Of a DNA stretch of 64,000 bases, positions 46,742-58,641 are shown one piece after another. This DNA comes from Paratinospora sagittata (lineage: Eukaryota > Streptophyta > Magnoliopsida > Ranunculales > Menispermaceae), in contig CM069611.1 of the NCBI GenBank assembly GCA_035771175.1, positions 15,362,366 to 15,426,365 of the forward strand, given 5' to 3'. The number at the start of each line of letters is the position of its first letter. The first letter of the stretch is position 1. Position numbers and translations under genes: made by a program. Under the pieces are notes generated by a model. It did no database searches, had not been told where the DNA came from, and saw only the letters and a list, made by a program, of their open reading frames with translations.

Positions 46742-48095
46742 TGTAATACACTAGGTTTGCACAAAAAAAATATAGTTTGAACTTCGGGCACCTTTTTGGC
46801 TATAAAAAGCCCCCCTCCCCTCCCCTCCCCCTTTGGTATTTTTCACACCAAATCACTTGCTCTCTTTGTAATTTCTCTCTCTCTCTCTCTCCCCTTGAGT
46901 TTTTCTCTTCTCTTTTTGAGACTCTTCGCGGTGCATCGCTGTTTTGCTCGGGAGAAGACGCCAGTTCTAGAAGGGGTTATTATCTGAAGGTGGGGAACAA
47001 ACATAGGTTTGCGTGTCTTATAACTTTTATTAAAGTTTACATTCATTTATCATTATGTCTACTATTCATTTACACTGCATTATTGCGTATAATGTTCATA
47101 CCTGTGATACTTATGCCTGTATATTTGGAGTTCATGTATTACACTGTTACTATGCCGGATTAGTGGTCAATCTGACTCAACCAGACATTGTTTTGTCCTC
47201 AGTAACTTTAAATAGTGAACGAGAGGCAGCGTGCTGTTCTAGACGATTAGTACTTAAGTGGACCACGTGTCTCACCTCTCAAACTAGAGACTGATCTAAT
47301 TGGTTTTATTTGAAAGCTATCAGCTTGTACAAGTGATATTGAACATCCTAACCTTACACGTGGTGATACTGACCTGAAAATAATCACCAGACGCTACCAA
47401 AACCTATCTAATGTTAGTAAATACCGAACCTGCTCATGCATTGGCATCGTACATAAGTACCACCTAGGTACGTAAGTGGTATATGATCCACAAAATAGTT
47501 AGAAGTAATGCTCACTATTCTTAATATTTTCCTAAAGAGGGAGGTACAATGAGAACCCAGGTTTACCTGGGGATGAACATTCGTACATGAATCCAGGGCA
47601 ACGACCTTGGGAAGGAATGTACAATGAGAACCCGAGTTTACCTGAGGATGGACATCTGTACGTGAACTCAAGGCGCCGCACAATCATTGAACCATTACGA
47701 GACGGTGTCTTGCATACATACATGTTGTACAGTTTATGATGCTTGTTGTGTTTATGTGATATTTGATTTTGAAGTTTCTTTTATTAATTGTTATATTCAC
47801 GAACTATTTTACCCATTGGGCAATAGCTCACCCCGTTGTTATCCAATTTTTTTTAGAAGATTAGGGTGGACTGGGTGGAGGTTTTTGGGCCTACATTTTG
47901 TAACCCCTATTAATTAAAGGGAGATTTTGGGAGGATGTTCCCTCAATCATATTCTGTATAAAAATACATTCTGAAATTAATATAATCAGATTTGTACTCA
48001 ATTGTATTCCTACGTACTCGGTTATTGTTATAATGCATTCGCGCCCAGTCCGTGAGTGTTCTGCCGGTTTAGGAGCTTCCGAGCGGGGTGTGATA
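46742..48095 (+). repeat. 3' LTR of the chromovirus
   Basis: TGTAATACACTAGGTTTGC at the start, GAGCGGGGTGTGATA at the end (expected GTGTGACA, one C-to-T change). Same family as the solo LTR at 35771-37221 but about 100 bp shorter, mainly through loss of GGCAC/CCGAACCTTCAGGC repeats near the start. Contains a CT-rich tract at 46.87-46.90 kb, which in plants often lies around the transcription start of LTRs. Confidence 0.88.
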
Positions 48096-49869
48096 ATATT
48101 GATAGTAAAATTTTTCATCTTTTGTAAGGACTTGGGTGAATTCTTTGTAAATAACCTAAGTTTAGAAACTTGGTCTAGAATTTCCAGGTTTATATGCATG
48201 CCATATATGTTAAATAAGTGGGTAATTAGAAGCAAATCATGATGTCAATTTAGGTTTTCCATGGTGGGAATACATGAATTAGTACAAATTAACCTTCTAG
48301 AGAATTTTTCCTAATTTAGGCATGGGTTATTCCTAAGGTATGAAATTGAAATTTATAATGGTATGTGATGATTCTACATGGCTTAGAGTGATTAATGATT
48401 TAAATGACCTAAATTGACCCAATTGATCATTGTAGAGACTTTTCCCAAAATTTGGGCCTTTTTTGTATTTATGATCTCTAAATATGAAATTGAGTTGATT
48501 TGTATGGCATAAATTAGGTTGTTTCATGTTCTAAATTGACTCATATTGGCTATGTTATCGATTAGGCCTATTTGTTGGCTTGCATGATAAGACATAATTA
48601 ATGTGATGGCTTGAATGTTGATAATTATAGTAAATTAAATGGGTTATGATCAAATTATTGTAGATTGGGCTGATTGGCCTATATTTTGGCCTAAACCTAG
48701 ATATTTCAAAAATCATGCAATTGGGCATGGTTGGGTTATGCAGCATATATGACTTGGAATTGATCACTTGGTGTATGTTTATGATTCATTTTAGGTTTAT
48801 GTGAGTTGATTGACCAATTGGGGTATATTTGACTTGTGTTATTGGCTATTGGACTGTTAGTGAGTATTTCTCACCTTATTTCTCCATTTACAGCATTGTA
48901 TTTATATGAAATTGCATTGTTGAATGATATGCATCCTATTATATATATGTGCATTGTGTTTTAAGAATATGAGCATGAAATTTATGCATTGGTATTGCCT
49001 TGGGTTTTTGAATTAAATACATTGGTATTGTTGTCTTTCTATTTACTTGTTCTTTGGGGAAACGTGCCTCCAGAATGCTTGGATTAGTACTCTATGGAAA
49101 GGACTTTCCAAAGCATCGTAGAATGTAAGGGTAGGAAGATTAGTGAAGGATAATGCGTCGGTCTGAACCTATTGGCCAATGAGAAAAGTAAAGGCACGTG
49201 TTATTCTGTCATGACCTCTTGGTAAAGAGTTTGCATATTTGATTCTTATGAAAATGATGCATAATTCATATGTTTAGTTTTGAACCATATATATTATAAT
49301 TTCTTGATGCATTTGGTTTATAAATGTGAATTTCCAATGGCATACTTATTTTATATAAATGCATATGTGAAAATTATTGTGAAATATATTCATTGAGCTA
49401 ATTGAGCTCACCCCATTTTTCCTTACTTTTCTCAAGTTCAGATCATAAAGGAAAGGCCAAGGCTTAAAGTTTGTGTGGTCTTCTTTTTCTCCTTTTAAAC
49501 GTAGGTTTGGATTGTATATTTTGGAAACTTGAGACTAGTTTTAATTATTTTGCTCTTTTGATTTTGTATATAACTATCACCAATACTTATGTATATAAAA
49601 CATAGATAATTATGATATTTTGTTTGGACTGTATATGATGAACAAATGAATGATGGACTATTATTATGAGTTCCATACAGTCTTGAGTATTATTGAACCT
49701 TAGAATAATCATTTGGATGATGATGTATTATTTATTTTTGGTTCAATTATCTTGATCATATACAGGTTATGTATTTGACTTTATTAGGTACTTTTCGCGT
49801 AGAGGCTTATCTGTGCCTCAAGTTTTGTTGTGTTGTGGCATTATCTGGGGTACTGTGTCGGTCGTGACA
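48096..49869 (+). mobile_element. truncated gypsy-type LTR
   Basis: No coding potential. The layout resembles the 55584-58565 unit: ATTGAGCTAATTGAGCTCACCCC near 49.39 kb, then CTCAAGTTCAGATCATAAAGG, and an end GTGTCGGTCGTGACA at 49869. The left side has been cut by the chromovirus insertion. Family assignment is by layout and terminal bases, not by long identity. Confidence 0.5.
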
Positions 49870-49887
49870 TCATCTGAAGAGGGATCG

Positions 49888-50575
49888 CAACACCCAAAAT
49901 TCCAAATTTTTAGTCCTCATGGTCTCTAGCGCGTTGGCCTTACTGTACAAGCGTGTTGGGTCAAAAACCCGAGACCTAGTATTTTTCTGGGCTTTGGCTA
50001 GTGTGCAAGCCAACTATCCTAGTGCACTGGCCAAAGTGACCGAGAGCCCCAACTCTAAGGATGGGCTCTCCGATGCGCTGGCTCACATTTCTAGAGACTT
50101 AAATTCCCAGTTGACTACTAGCATGCTATAGCCCTTAGTTAGCGCTGGAGGCCTTGATCACTTAAAAATTAATGTTTTTGTAAATTAAAGACAACTCCAA
50201 TGGATCAAAAGCATTTTGACACTTGATTAAAAACGATTGAATCATTCAAAATGCTAAGAACAAGTTTCAAGGCATTTGGAAAACCATTTTGGTGAAATCA
50301 AGTGAAAGATCAAATCATTTAGGAAAACTTGAAGATTTGAAAATGAAATTTTCTAAGAAAAGTAGAAGAGATCTTACATCCTAGGATAAAACTAAGTACA
50401 TTACATAGAAAATATTTATTCTTCATGTCTTGATCTTGATCTTGGACACAACTGTAGTTTATCTTGGTGTGATCTTGATGTTCTAGTTGTAACACTTAGA
50501 AACAATATAGTTGAAATGTTATCCATGTTGTTCGTAATCATCAAAATCCCAACATAGAGGTTCATTGGTCCTACA
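49888..50575 (-). mobile_element. SIRE/Maximus-like copia LTR, minus orientation, partial
   Basis: Right edge on the plus strand is ...CCAACATAGAGG...GGTCCTACA, i.e. an LTR start TGTAGGACC and GGGATTTTGATGATTACG on the minus strand. Immediately outside it is a polypurine tract on the minus strand (AAAAAAGGAGGAGAT), so this is a 3' LTR. Contains TCTAGCGCGTTGGCC and GTGCACTGGCC repeats common to the copia LTRs of this window. Confidence 0.65.
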
Positions 50576-52098
50576 ATCTCCTCCTTTTTTATGATTTCAA
50601 ACACTTGATATTGGCCTTTAGAAGCAATCCTATATATGCATGAATTTTTCAAAAAAATTTGGCAACATTTTGTTTAAAACATAGCATGATCACAACATAC
50701 ACCAAAGTCCAAAACAGTACACCACGTCAAGATGAATATAATGTAGATCAAAGAAGATGAAAATATCACTCATTGCACAAAAAGATAGTCCATACAATCA
50801 GAAAGTGTATGATGATCAACAAAAGAGATACATCCAAGTACAACAACCAAGTACAAATACAAAACAAGCATACATAGCAAAAATCTCTCCATACATATCA
50901 AACATACAAATCCAACCATCATACATAGCACAAACTCCCCTATCATGTATACTCCCTCCCCCTAACATTATGCACTCCAATATCTTCCTTCTCCCCTTTT
51001 TGAAATCACAGACAGAGGGGCAATCAATAGTGTGGAGGCATGTTAGATGCGAGATCTTGAAGAATTTCTACCACAATCTAAGACGGAGAGGATTGGCGTG
51101 AAGAGTGTCTGGGAGCTACATAGGTAGAGGGACCATGAGTATGTCAAAGATGTGGAGGAGTAAATGTCCATGATGGCCGAGGAGGAGTAGTGGGAGGCAA
51201 TTGGGCACGCAAAACAAGTATACCGTCAATCTTCTGCAAGTAATCGACTCCAAAAAACACCTGTGTGATTGTGATCCGCATCGAACGTGTAACATGAGCC
51301 AATAAAGAAGCCATGGATTGCAACTGAGTGTCAAAATCATGCAGTGTCTGAACTGACTGTCCAACCATGCCTTGAATAGTCCGTTCCAGGTTTGAGAACC
51401 ATGGAGGAATTGTGTTTGATGAGACAAGAAACTCTATGTCCTGAATAGCCACCAAAAGCTGCTCGTGTGCATCCATCCTAGACTACATGGCCAAGAGTGT
51501 AGATGTGATTACTGAGAACATGGTGGCCTGGCTATCCTGCATGGCCTATAGCTGCTGAACAATCAACTCCAAGATAACAGATGAAAGCTTTGGTGTAGAT
51601 GGAATCGTTAAAGGTGGAGGTGTTGAAGTCTTAGCAGGTGGAGGATGAGAAGGTGAAAAATGATCTCCTGTTGGTGGGGAGAAGGATAAACCTGAGTACT
51701 CAGAACGAGTATGTCAGCAGGAGGATTTGAAGTGGCCTCTTGTCCATGAGGGTCACGGTCCTGTAACTTTCCTGGGGTACGAGCATCTGACATGGTGGCC
51801 TTAGAATCTATCGGTGGAGGGTCACCGGTCTTAGTGGCTGAGAATGACTTCTTTGATGCATTCTCAGAGGGCTCATCACAGTGCATCCACCTTCACTTCG
51901 GCTTGTAGTAGCCGAGCTGATGCAACCGTTCACATGAAGCTTCTTCACATCTTTCTCAAGAGCAAGATTGATGTTGGTATTCTTGAAAAATTCATAGCAA
52001 ATGGAATGGCCCTATGTGTATGATGGATGTAGTCCATGATGAGATAAATGAGATCAATACGAGTTTTGGTGTACAAACTGATGATCTAATGACTCCTA
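50576..52098 (-). mobile_element. copia internal 3' region (possible env-like ORF remnant)
   Basis: Lies directly before the minus-oriented LTR. Open stretches on the minus strand: 51476-51144 (MDAHEQLLVAIQDIEFLVSS, then a coiled-coil-like SVQTLHDFDTQLQSMASLLA) and 51886-51608 (EPSENASKKSFSATKTGDPP...). SIRE/Maximus elements carry an env-like ORF in exactly this place, and the composition (acidic/Ser-rich, then helical) fits. No pol motif in what remains. Confidence 0.45.
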
Positions 52099-53020
52099 TG
52101 TTGGCTTTTAGTTTGGATGATTACAAACAACATGAGTCCCTTTGGTACTAATAATTTACTCAAGTGTTTCAACTGAAAAAACAACCACAATTCAAGATAA
52201 TGGTGTCAAGCTTGAAGACTCTCAAGATCAAGACAATGAATGTAATTTTTATTTTATTTTGTCTAGATGATCTTAGGTTGTAGGACCTACTTTAGAGTTG
52301 CTATAATTTTGTGCATTTCGTATGTTTTCAAAATGAGCACCATCTTCAAATGATTTCAAAGTTGATTTCAATTATGTTTCTATCTTCATTGGAAAAGGTT
52401 TCAAGTGTTTTTCAAATCTCCAATATGGTTTTCAAAGTGTTTATTTCAATTTGAACAAGTTTGTGCAAAGATTTTTCAAAGAAAAATCATGTTTAAGTGT
52501 CAATTGTCAAGTGTTAGACTAGCGTGCTCCTGAAGCTGGTAGTGCATTCCTTGCGTTGTCAGACCACTTAATTGTCTGCCACAGTCACCAGTGCTCCCCT
52601 TTGGAGCAGCGCCTTGTTGTGAACCCAGAAATTGTTCAGTCTCTGGTTTGGATTAGACCAGTGCGCTCCTTTTAGGACCAGCACACTCCTTTGAGACTAA
52701 GACAAAACACCTTCTATGTCTGCGGACCAGTAACGCACTCCTTTTTGGAGCAGCGAGCTGTTCTCTGGGAAGTTGGGTGGTATTCTTCTTGCATTAGCGC
52801 GTTCTTCACTGGAGCAATGCGTTGCTGTGTGTGTTAGAAAGAACTGTCATTTTTAGGAAACGAAAATGACAATTTGCACACACTTTCTTCTTCGAATATA
52901 TGTACTTTTGCACATATTCTCGCAAAATTTTTTGCCCCAATCTTTTTAGTGAAAGAATCAGAACGTTGCATTCAAATTTTAAAATCAAATCTGAAGGTTT
53001 GAAATCCTAATTTGTGCTCA
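52099..53020 (+). mobile_element. copia-type LTR fragment, plus orientation
   Basis: Starts TGTTGGCTTTTAGTTTGGATGATTACAAACAAC, in the style of the neighbouring LTR starts (TG...GATGATTACAAAC). It holds the repeated GTGCTCC/GGAGCAGCG words (52.5-52.8 kb) and a GTGTTAGAAA stretch that corresponds to about 54.53 kb in the next LTR. 3' part missing; right boundary approximate. Confidence 0.55.
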
Positions 53021-53938
53021 TGCTTTGTTTTTTTTATAAAAACTTAGTTGTGTTGTTCATTCTAATATTATTTTAATAAAAATAATTCTATTTTTTTAAT
53101 AAAACTAATTCTATTTTTTAATAAAAATTAATTCCATTTTTTGAGTAAAGAAAGTAGAGAGAGGGAAGAAATCTGAAAATTGTCAAATCTATTTAGTTGT
53201 TTTGGTAAACTCAAGTTAAGGTATTTTAGACATTAATAATTTTTTAAGGTGAGTAAAGATAGTATTTTTTGTGAGTACAAATAGAAGCCCTCGTTTTTTT
53301 GAAAGCAAATTAATAAGAAATCGATTGTATATATATGTGTGTGTCTATGTTGAATAATCAGTCGCTTGGAAGCCCCCATAGCTTCACATGGATTTAGCAA
53401 GTGAACTTGAGTCCCAGTACTAACTCAACAGACAACCTGCACATATTACTATGATTATCAGTTCCGACAAGCCTATTCACTTGGGGCATCATCCATCTTA
53501 GGTCTCCTTCTAGTATAAAACCCAAACATTCAAAGCATCCATAGCATTTTGAAGGAAAATAAAATGAGTTTGCAAAACGTTACCAATGCCTCTGATGTTT
53601 GCGAGTGATCACGATGAAGTTCGAAACACACAGCGAAGGACTTTAAACAAAATTTCACAGCCCAAGAATGTTTTTTTAGATTACCACATTAAGATTGTTT
53701 TGGTTTTCTCCAAAACTTTCTCCCAAAGCTTTTTCTCGTATTTTGATCATTTTTGGAATAACCATAAATTCTCAAAATGGTTGTTTTTATACGAAGTTTT
53801 CTAAATTCCTAAAAATTAAGAATTTAAATCAGTTTAAACTTCCAAGTTGCGATTCACTTCGCACAAATAATAACTATTTTGGAAGTGAGAATCATGGTGA
53901 GAGATCTAGTGGTTATCTTGTGGGATCCACAAGGTGGG
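53021..53938. other. intergenic, no feature recognised
   Basis: AT-rich with a repeated AATTCTATTTTTT/AATAAAA block at 53.08-53.14 kb and a short TATATATGTGTGTG tract at 53.33 kb. No open frame of note. Confidence 0.4.
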
Positions 53939-55275
53939 TGTTAGTCTAGCCCATGATGGATATTTTGATGATTACAAACCATATTCCGCATCAAATTAAT
54001 TTTTGACATAAGTAAATTAGCTTTATGTAAAGAATCATGTTTAATTAAGTTGGAACATTTCAAGTCAAGTGAAGAATCTTCAAATTCAAGCATTAGACAA
54101 TCTTCAAGGCATTGAATATCTAGATATTTATCTTTTGTATGCTTATATTGTCTTTAGGTTTGTAGAACTTCACCTTAGATCTGTTTAACAAATCCTATTC
54201 CATTCTTTGAATCTTTCCAAAATAATTTTTCAAAAGTTTCATAAGCTATCAAGTTTTTGAATCTTGTTGAAATTTCTACAAAATGAGTTTAATCAATCAA
54301 ATTGAGTATTTCCAAATGTTTTTCAAATTCTTCGAATGATTTCAGAGTGTTTGATTCAATCCAAAATACTTGATAATCTATTTGAATGATTTCTGAGATT
54401 ATTTTCAACACTCAGTTTGACAAAATTGAAGGACGCTCATAAAATAACAAGATGCTCATAGGCAAGTTGAACCTTCTGGGTTTCAACACTGCAACGCCCT
54501 CCATGAGTAGCAGGACGCTCAAGAAAGAGTGTTAGAAAAAAAATATGTTTTTCTGAAGCATGTGAACTGTGATGTTTCTGATGCATTTCTATTCTTGTGT
54601 AAATGCTTTTTGGCAGAAATATTTCAATGTCTTTGTAAACACCATTTTCGTGAAAGTTTTTATCTATTGCATTTGAAATTCAATCAAAAACTTAGGGTTT
54701 TTTGGAGATCAAAAATTGTTTCAATATTCTGTGATTTCAAGATTCGTTGCTCTTCATTTCATATCTACCCAAAGAAATTCAAATGAGGCAAAAAGAGCAA
54801 CTTCACTCTTCAGTCGTGCTTAAACTTTACCATCTTGCTGAACATATCTTAGTGAAGTTCATTTTGCTCTATAAGTATCTTACTTGATTCTTGGTAAGAA
54901 AATCAAATTTACAAAGTTGTAATGGTTGTTGTAAGGTGACGAGGAGTCACTTGTTTTTGAGCTGGTTTAAGCTCACTGTAACGGTTTTTCTCACACCAAT
55001 GAAGTTGAGAAAAATGTAAAGATTTGATCCTCATCTGTGAAGAGGTATCGTTAGTGGAGTTTAAAAAATCTTAATCGGAAAGATTAGGTAGTGAATTGTT
55101 GGAAGGGCTAAATCACTCTAAATTTGTTGCGTTTATCTTTTATTTTCGTTATATTTTAATTTCTGTTATTATTTAATTTTTGAAAAGTATAACCAACAAA
55201 TCTGTCCATTTCACCATCCTCTTGAACATTTATTTGGGCCAACAGTAGGGCCCATTAAGATTAAATTTTCTAACA
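53939..55275 (+). mobile_element. copia-type LTR (solo or orphan)
   Basis: Starts TGTTAGTCTAGCCC with GATGATTACAAACC, ends TTTTCTAACA. In the R/U5-like part it reads GATTTGATCCTCATCTGTG, GTGAAGAGGT, TCGGAAAGATTAGG and a T-rich tail, the usual layout of SIRE/Maximus LTRs. About 1337 bp. I found no 5-bp duplication at its ends and no primer-binding site after it. Confidence 0.6.
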
Positions 55276-55583
55276 CATTTCAACATGCATGTACCTCATA
55301 ATTAAAAGAGATTTAAAAGGACTGCTATAAGCACAAACTATTTCTTTGAATCAATTAATTTTCAATTATCCAATTTACTCCCTTGTTGGATATATACAAC
55401 CATACCTTGATCCAATAGAATAGTTAATCAAAATTGATGGAGAAGAAGGCTTAAAGAAAACAAGAATTAGAAATGAGGGGGACCGACCAAAACTTGGCAG
55501 ATGAATGAGGATGCTCTCTAGATTTTTGGGACACATGGCTAATTAAATTGGTAGGTGAAGAGTGGAAGGTGGAGGAGGTGTTG
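55276..55583. other. short intergenic stretch
   Basis: No gene. The segment GATTTTTGGGACACATGGCTAATT...GGTGAAGAGTGG at about 55.52 kb resembles GATTTTTAGGTGTGTGGGTAGTTG...GGTGAAGAATGG at about 58.64 kb, on the other side of the 3-kb insertion, so the region had an older local repeat. Confidence 0.4.
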
Positions 55584-56009
55584 TGTCACGCCCCGAAAAT
55601 TATTTCACCTAGCCCATAACCCAATTGCATTTTTGCCCAAACTCTATGTGTTGTCTTGATATGTTTGGTGTTTGTTTGATGATTGTTTAATGTTTGTATA
55701 GTTGATGCTTGATAATGTATATAACTATATGTATCATAAATTGTATATGAGTCATGTTAAATTAAAGTATAATGCATATGTTATGATTTATGCATGGGCT
55801 CATTAAACCATGAATTGATATGGGTTAGGATTGATTGAATAAAAGGATAAATGAAATTAAAAATTTGGTGTATTAAATGGATTGGACATTTAAAATACAT
55901 GTGGTTGGTATGGGTAGTATGAGACCAACACATGTGAAGGTTGGTGCATGAAAGTGGACAAGTGTCCAATGCCCACTTCTCTTCTTCAAGGAAGTGCTAG
56001 AATGAGTGG

Positions 56010-56075
56010 AGGGAATCAAGGAGAGAATCAAGGAGAGAATTAAGGAGAGAATCAAGGAGGGAATCAAGGAAGTGC
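56010..56075. repeat. GGAGAGAATCAA short tandem repeat
   Basis: Four to five imperfect copies of a 16-base unit (GGAGAGAATCAAGGA form) in the LTR-like unit, giving a fully open but clearly repeat-derived KERIKERIKEGIKE frame. Not a gene. Confidence 0.85.
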
Positions 56076-57683
56076 TAGAAAGAGGTGAGTGGAGAGAAAG
56101 AAAAGAAGAGAAAGGAAAGAAGAAGAGAAGGAAGGAGAGAGTTGCAGGAGGAAGATCCCTGCAACGTTTCCATCAAAGAGGTGGATCTTTAGAATATACG
56201 GTCAGATTGAGCTCAAATTTTATCAGCACGTTCGTAGCGTATGGTTCTTCATTCTGGTCGGTGGAGATCTTGATCAGAGGTTTCGTCTAAGAGATCTAAC
56301 CTCTCAAACAAAGCTGGTCGGAAAGTTTGGATTTCTCGCACCGTTTCGCTCAAACTTATAGATCTCATAAATCTACCGTTAGATGGTTATGAAATTTTGG
56401 TATATAGTTTAAAACTGATATTTATACATTCTGAACGGTGGAGATCTTAATTAGAGGCTTTTTCGGAGAGATATAACCTCTCAAACGAAGCTGGTCGGAA
56501 TTTCTGGGTTTCTCGTGCCGTTTCGGTCACACTTACAGATCTCCTCAATCTACCGCTGGATGGATATCAAATTTGGGTATGTCGTTTATATCAGATATTT
56601 ATGTATTCTGAACGGTGGAGATGTTTATACGTTTAGTATTTTGTATGATATAGCCATCTGAGTTTGGGTATTTGCAGCAGGAAAGGAGAAACTGTCTGAT
56701 TAGATACTTGTTCATCAAAGATACATATCTTTTCGGTCCACCGTTGGATTGGGCTGATATTTGGACAGAAGGTTTGTTTCTTCACATACTTCAATATGTA
56801 CGGTGGATTTTGTGATTACATATTTCTATTGGTAGATTAATACATCTGAACAGAATATTAAATGAAGAATTGGTAAGGTGCTTGTATTGGACCTAAATTT
56901 AGAATATGATCTTAGACATTTCCAAATAGCTTGCATGTCAACTATGTTGACCTAGTTGCCATTGTTGATGAACCCATGATGCAAAAATCAGTAATATACA
57001 TGGCTGAACATGGTGACCTAGTGTAAATCGACAATATGGCCTAAGTATGGAAAATTTCATATTTTAGGGCTTTTGATGCTTTTGGCCTAGAATCATTGAA
57101 TTGATGCAACTTATGTTTAATTAAGCATGATTAGAGTTGATTATGCTACTGATTTGGTGGTTGTGACCATATCATGGGTTAGGCCTACTTGAGATCAAGT
57201 GACCCAATTTGGGCATGTTTATGCCTAAAAGAATTAAAAATCAGTATTTTTTATTAATAGAATGGTTTATGTATGAGAACTATGCATTAGAGGCCTAAGT
57301 CATGTGATTTGAGTTGAATGATGGGATTAGATGGGATTTAGGCCTATTGTTTATATGTGGGCTGATTTAGGGTTGATGTGTAATGTCTATGTAATTGAGC
57401 ATAGAAATTGATGTATGTTTCAGGATCTTGATTGGGTTGATTCGGTTTGGTGGTCGTGTGTGGTTAAATACTCTCGCGAGGCTTGGTTGTGAGCAGACTT
57501 CATTTATGATTATATCTTTTATGTCATCATATCACTTATATATATTGTATCTTGAAAGCACGAATGTGTTCTAATGTTTTGAATGATGCATTGATTTGAG
57601 AAAACCTTATGACTTTGGTTGGACCCATCTATCTGGCTAATAGGGGGACTTAACCTTGTCATAAGAGGGTTTTAGGAAAGGAA

Positions 57684-57841
57684 ATGATTGGGATCAACGG
57701 CACGGTGAAATAGACGTGTACTAGTAACCCAAATAAAAATGATTGGGATCAACGGCACGGTGAAATAGACGTGTACTAGTAACCCAAATAAACATGATTG
57801 GGATCAACGGCACGGTGAAATAGACGTGTACTAGTAACCCA
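57684..57841. repeat. 55-bp tandem repeat, 2.9 copies
   Basis: Units start at 57684, 57739 and 57794, each with ATGATTGGGATCAACGGCAC, then GGTGAAATAGACGTGTACTA and GTAACCCAA. The copies are almost identical, so the expansion is recent relative to the surrounding decay. The last copy lacks its final 7 bases. Confidence 0.95.
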
Positions 57842-58641
57842 AGGCATGTGGAATGTGGATCCAAATTGATAAACTTTTACTTGCATCGAACTTATTATAA
57901 ATGCTTGATATCTATATGTTATGAGTTTTTAATCATGCTACACATTGACATGCATACATGGTTTTTATTGATGAGTATTGATAACATATTTGAATTTTAT
58001 TCACTGGGCATCGTTGGCTCACCCTCATTTTCCTCTTTCAGGTCCTTCTGTCCTGAATAAGGGCAAAGGAGTAGTCATATCTTGAGGGCCTTGCCTGCGA
58101 GAGAATCCAAGGCCTCGATGTGAGTTGAGAGGCATTTTGATTGAATTGTGTTTTAAATTATGAAGTACTATATTTTGGATTATGTAATTATAACACTTAC
58201 CACATTGTAGTATGGGTGAGTTGGGACTTGTTAGATAGACTATGTGGGCATATGACGGTTTTATTTGTACCCACAATTTTGGACTTTATGAGTATGTCAA
58301 TTTTAATGGACTGTAGGGATTATGATTATTATTTATGGTTCATTTTTTTTTATGGATTATCTCTTGTCTTGAATGATTAATACGGTGGGTAGTTTTGTTT
58401 AATACCTTTTGATATCATATCGTTGTTTGGGATAAGGCTTGTAGGGTCTCAACCACCTCACAGGAGTTGAGGAGTGGTCGGAGATGCCTACGCCGGGCGT
58501 CCCGCCCCGGCATTCCGCACGCCATTCCCTGCGGGGTTGGTGGTCCGGGGCGCGGGGTCGCCACATGTTGTGAGCTGAAAGATAGTTATTTTTGGTTGTT
58601 TGGGGGACATGGCATTCAAATAATTAAGAGGTGACGGATTT

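Larger units (their letters stand above)
41431..48095 (+). mobile_element. Ty3/gypsy chromovirus (Tekay/Del-like), 5' LTR missing
   Basis: Order gag, protease, RT, RNase H, integrase, chromodomain-like tail, extra ORF, 3' LTR (46742-48095, 1354 bp). The integrase after RT and the C-terminal VKVLWDHHGVKETT motif place it in the chromoviruses, closest to Tekay/Del. All coding parts carry stops or frameshifts. No 5' LTR was found between 39.0 and 41.4 kb, and no 5-bp duplication could be paired with the ATATT that follows the 3' LTR, so it is a truncated, immobile copy. Confidence 0.85.
55584..58565 (+). mobile_element. solo-LTR-like unit, 2982 bp, with TGTTG target duplication
   Basis: Begins TGTCACGCCCCG and ends CGGGGTCGCCACA, so the termini are TG...CA and inverted (TGTCACGCCCCG / TGTGGCGACCCCG). 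Perfect 5-bp duplication TGTTG at 55579-55583 and 58566-58570. No coding frame. CTCACCC at 58.02 kb and the GC-rich 3' end (58.44-58.56 kb) are features of large plant gypsy LTRs. It carries a GGAGAGAATCAA repeat at 56.02-56.07 kb and a 55-bp tandem repeat at 57.68 kb. It could be a solo LTR or a complete non-autonomous unit. Confidence 0.75.

Noticed and set aside
35771..48095. One 12.3-kb gypsy element with LTRs at 35771 and 46742
   Set aside because: The first LTR has its own TTTAA duplication and hAT transposase continues on its right side. The sequence after the second LTR is ATATT, not TTTAA.
40734..49869. An LTR pair TGTAACGACTCAC ... GGTCGTGACA flanking everything between
   Set aside because: Only the terminal dozen bases suggest it. 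No LTR-length similarity between the two places could be seen.
56010..56090. KERIKERIKEGIKE coiled-coil protein
   Set aside because: Produced by a short tandem repeat within an LTR-like unit.
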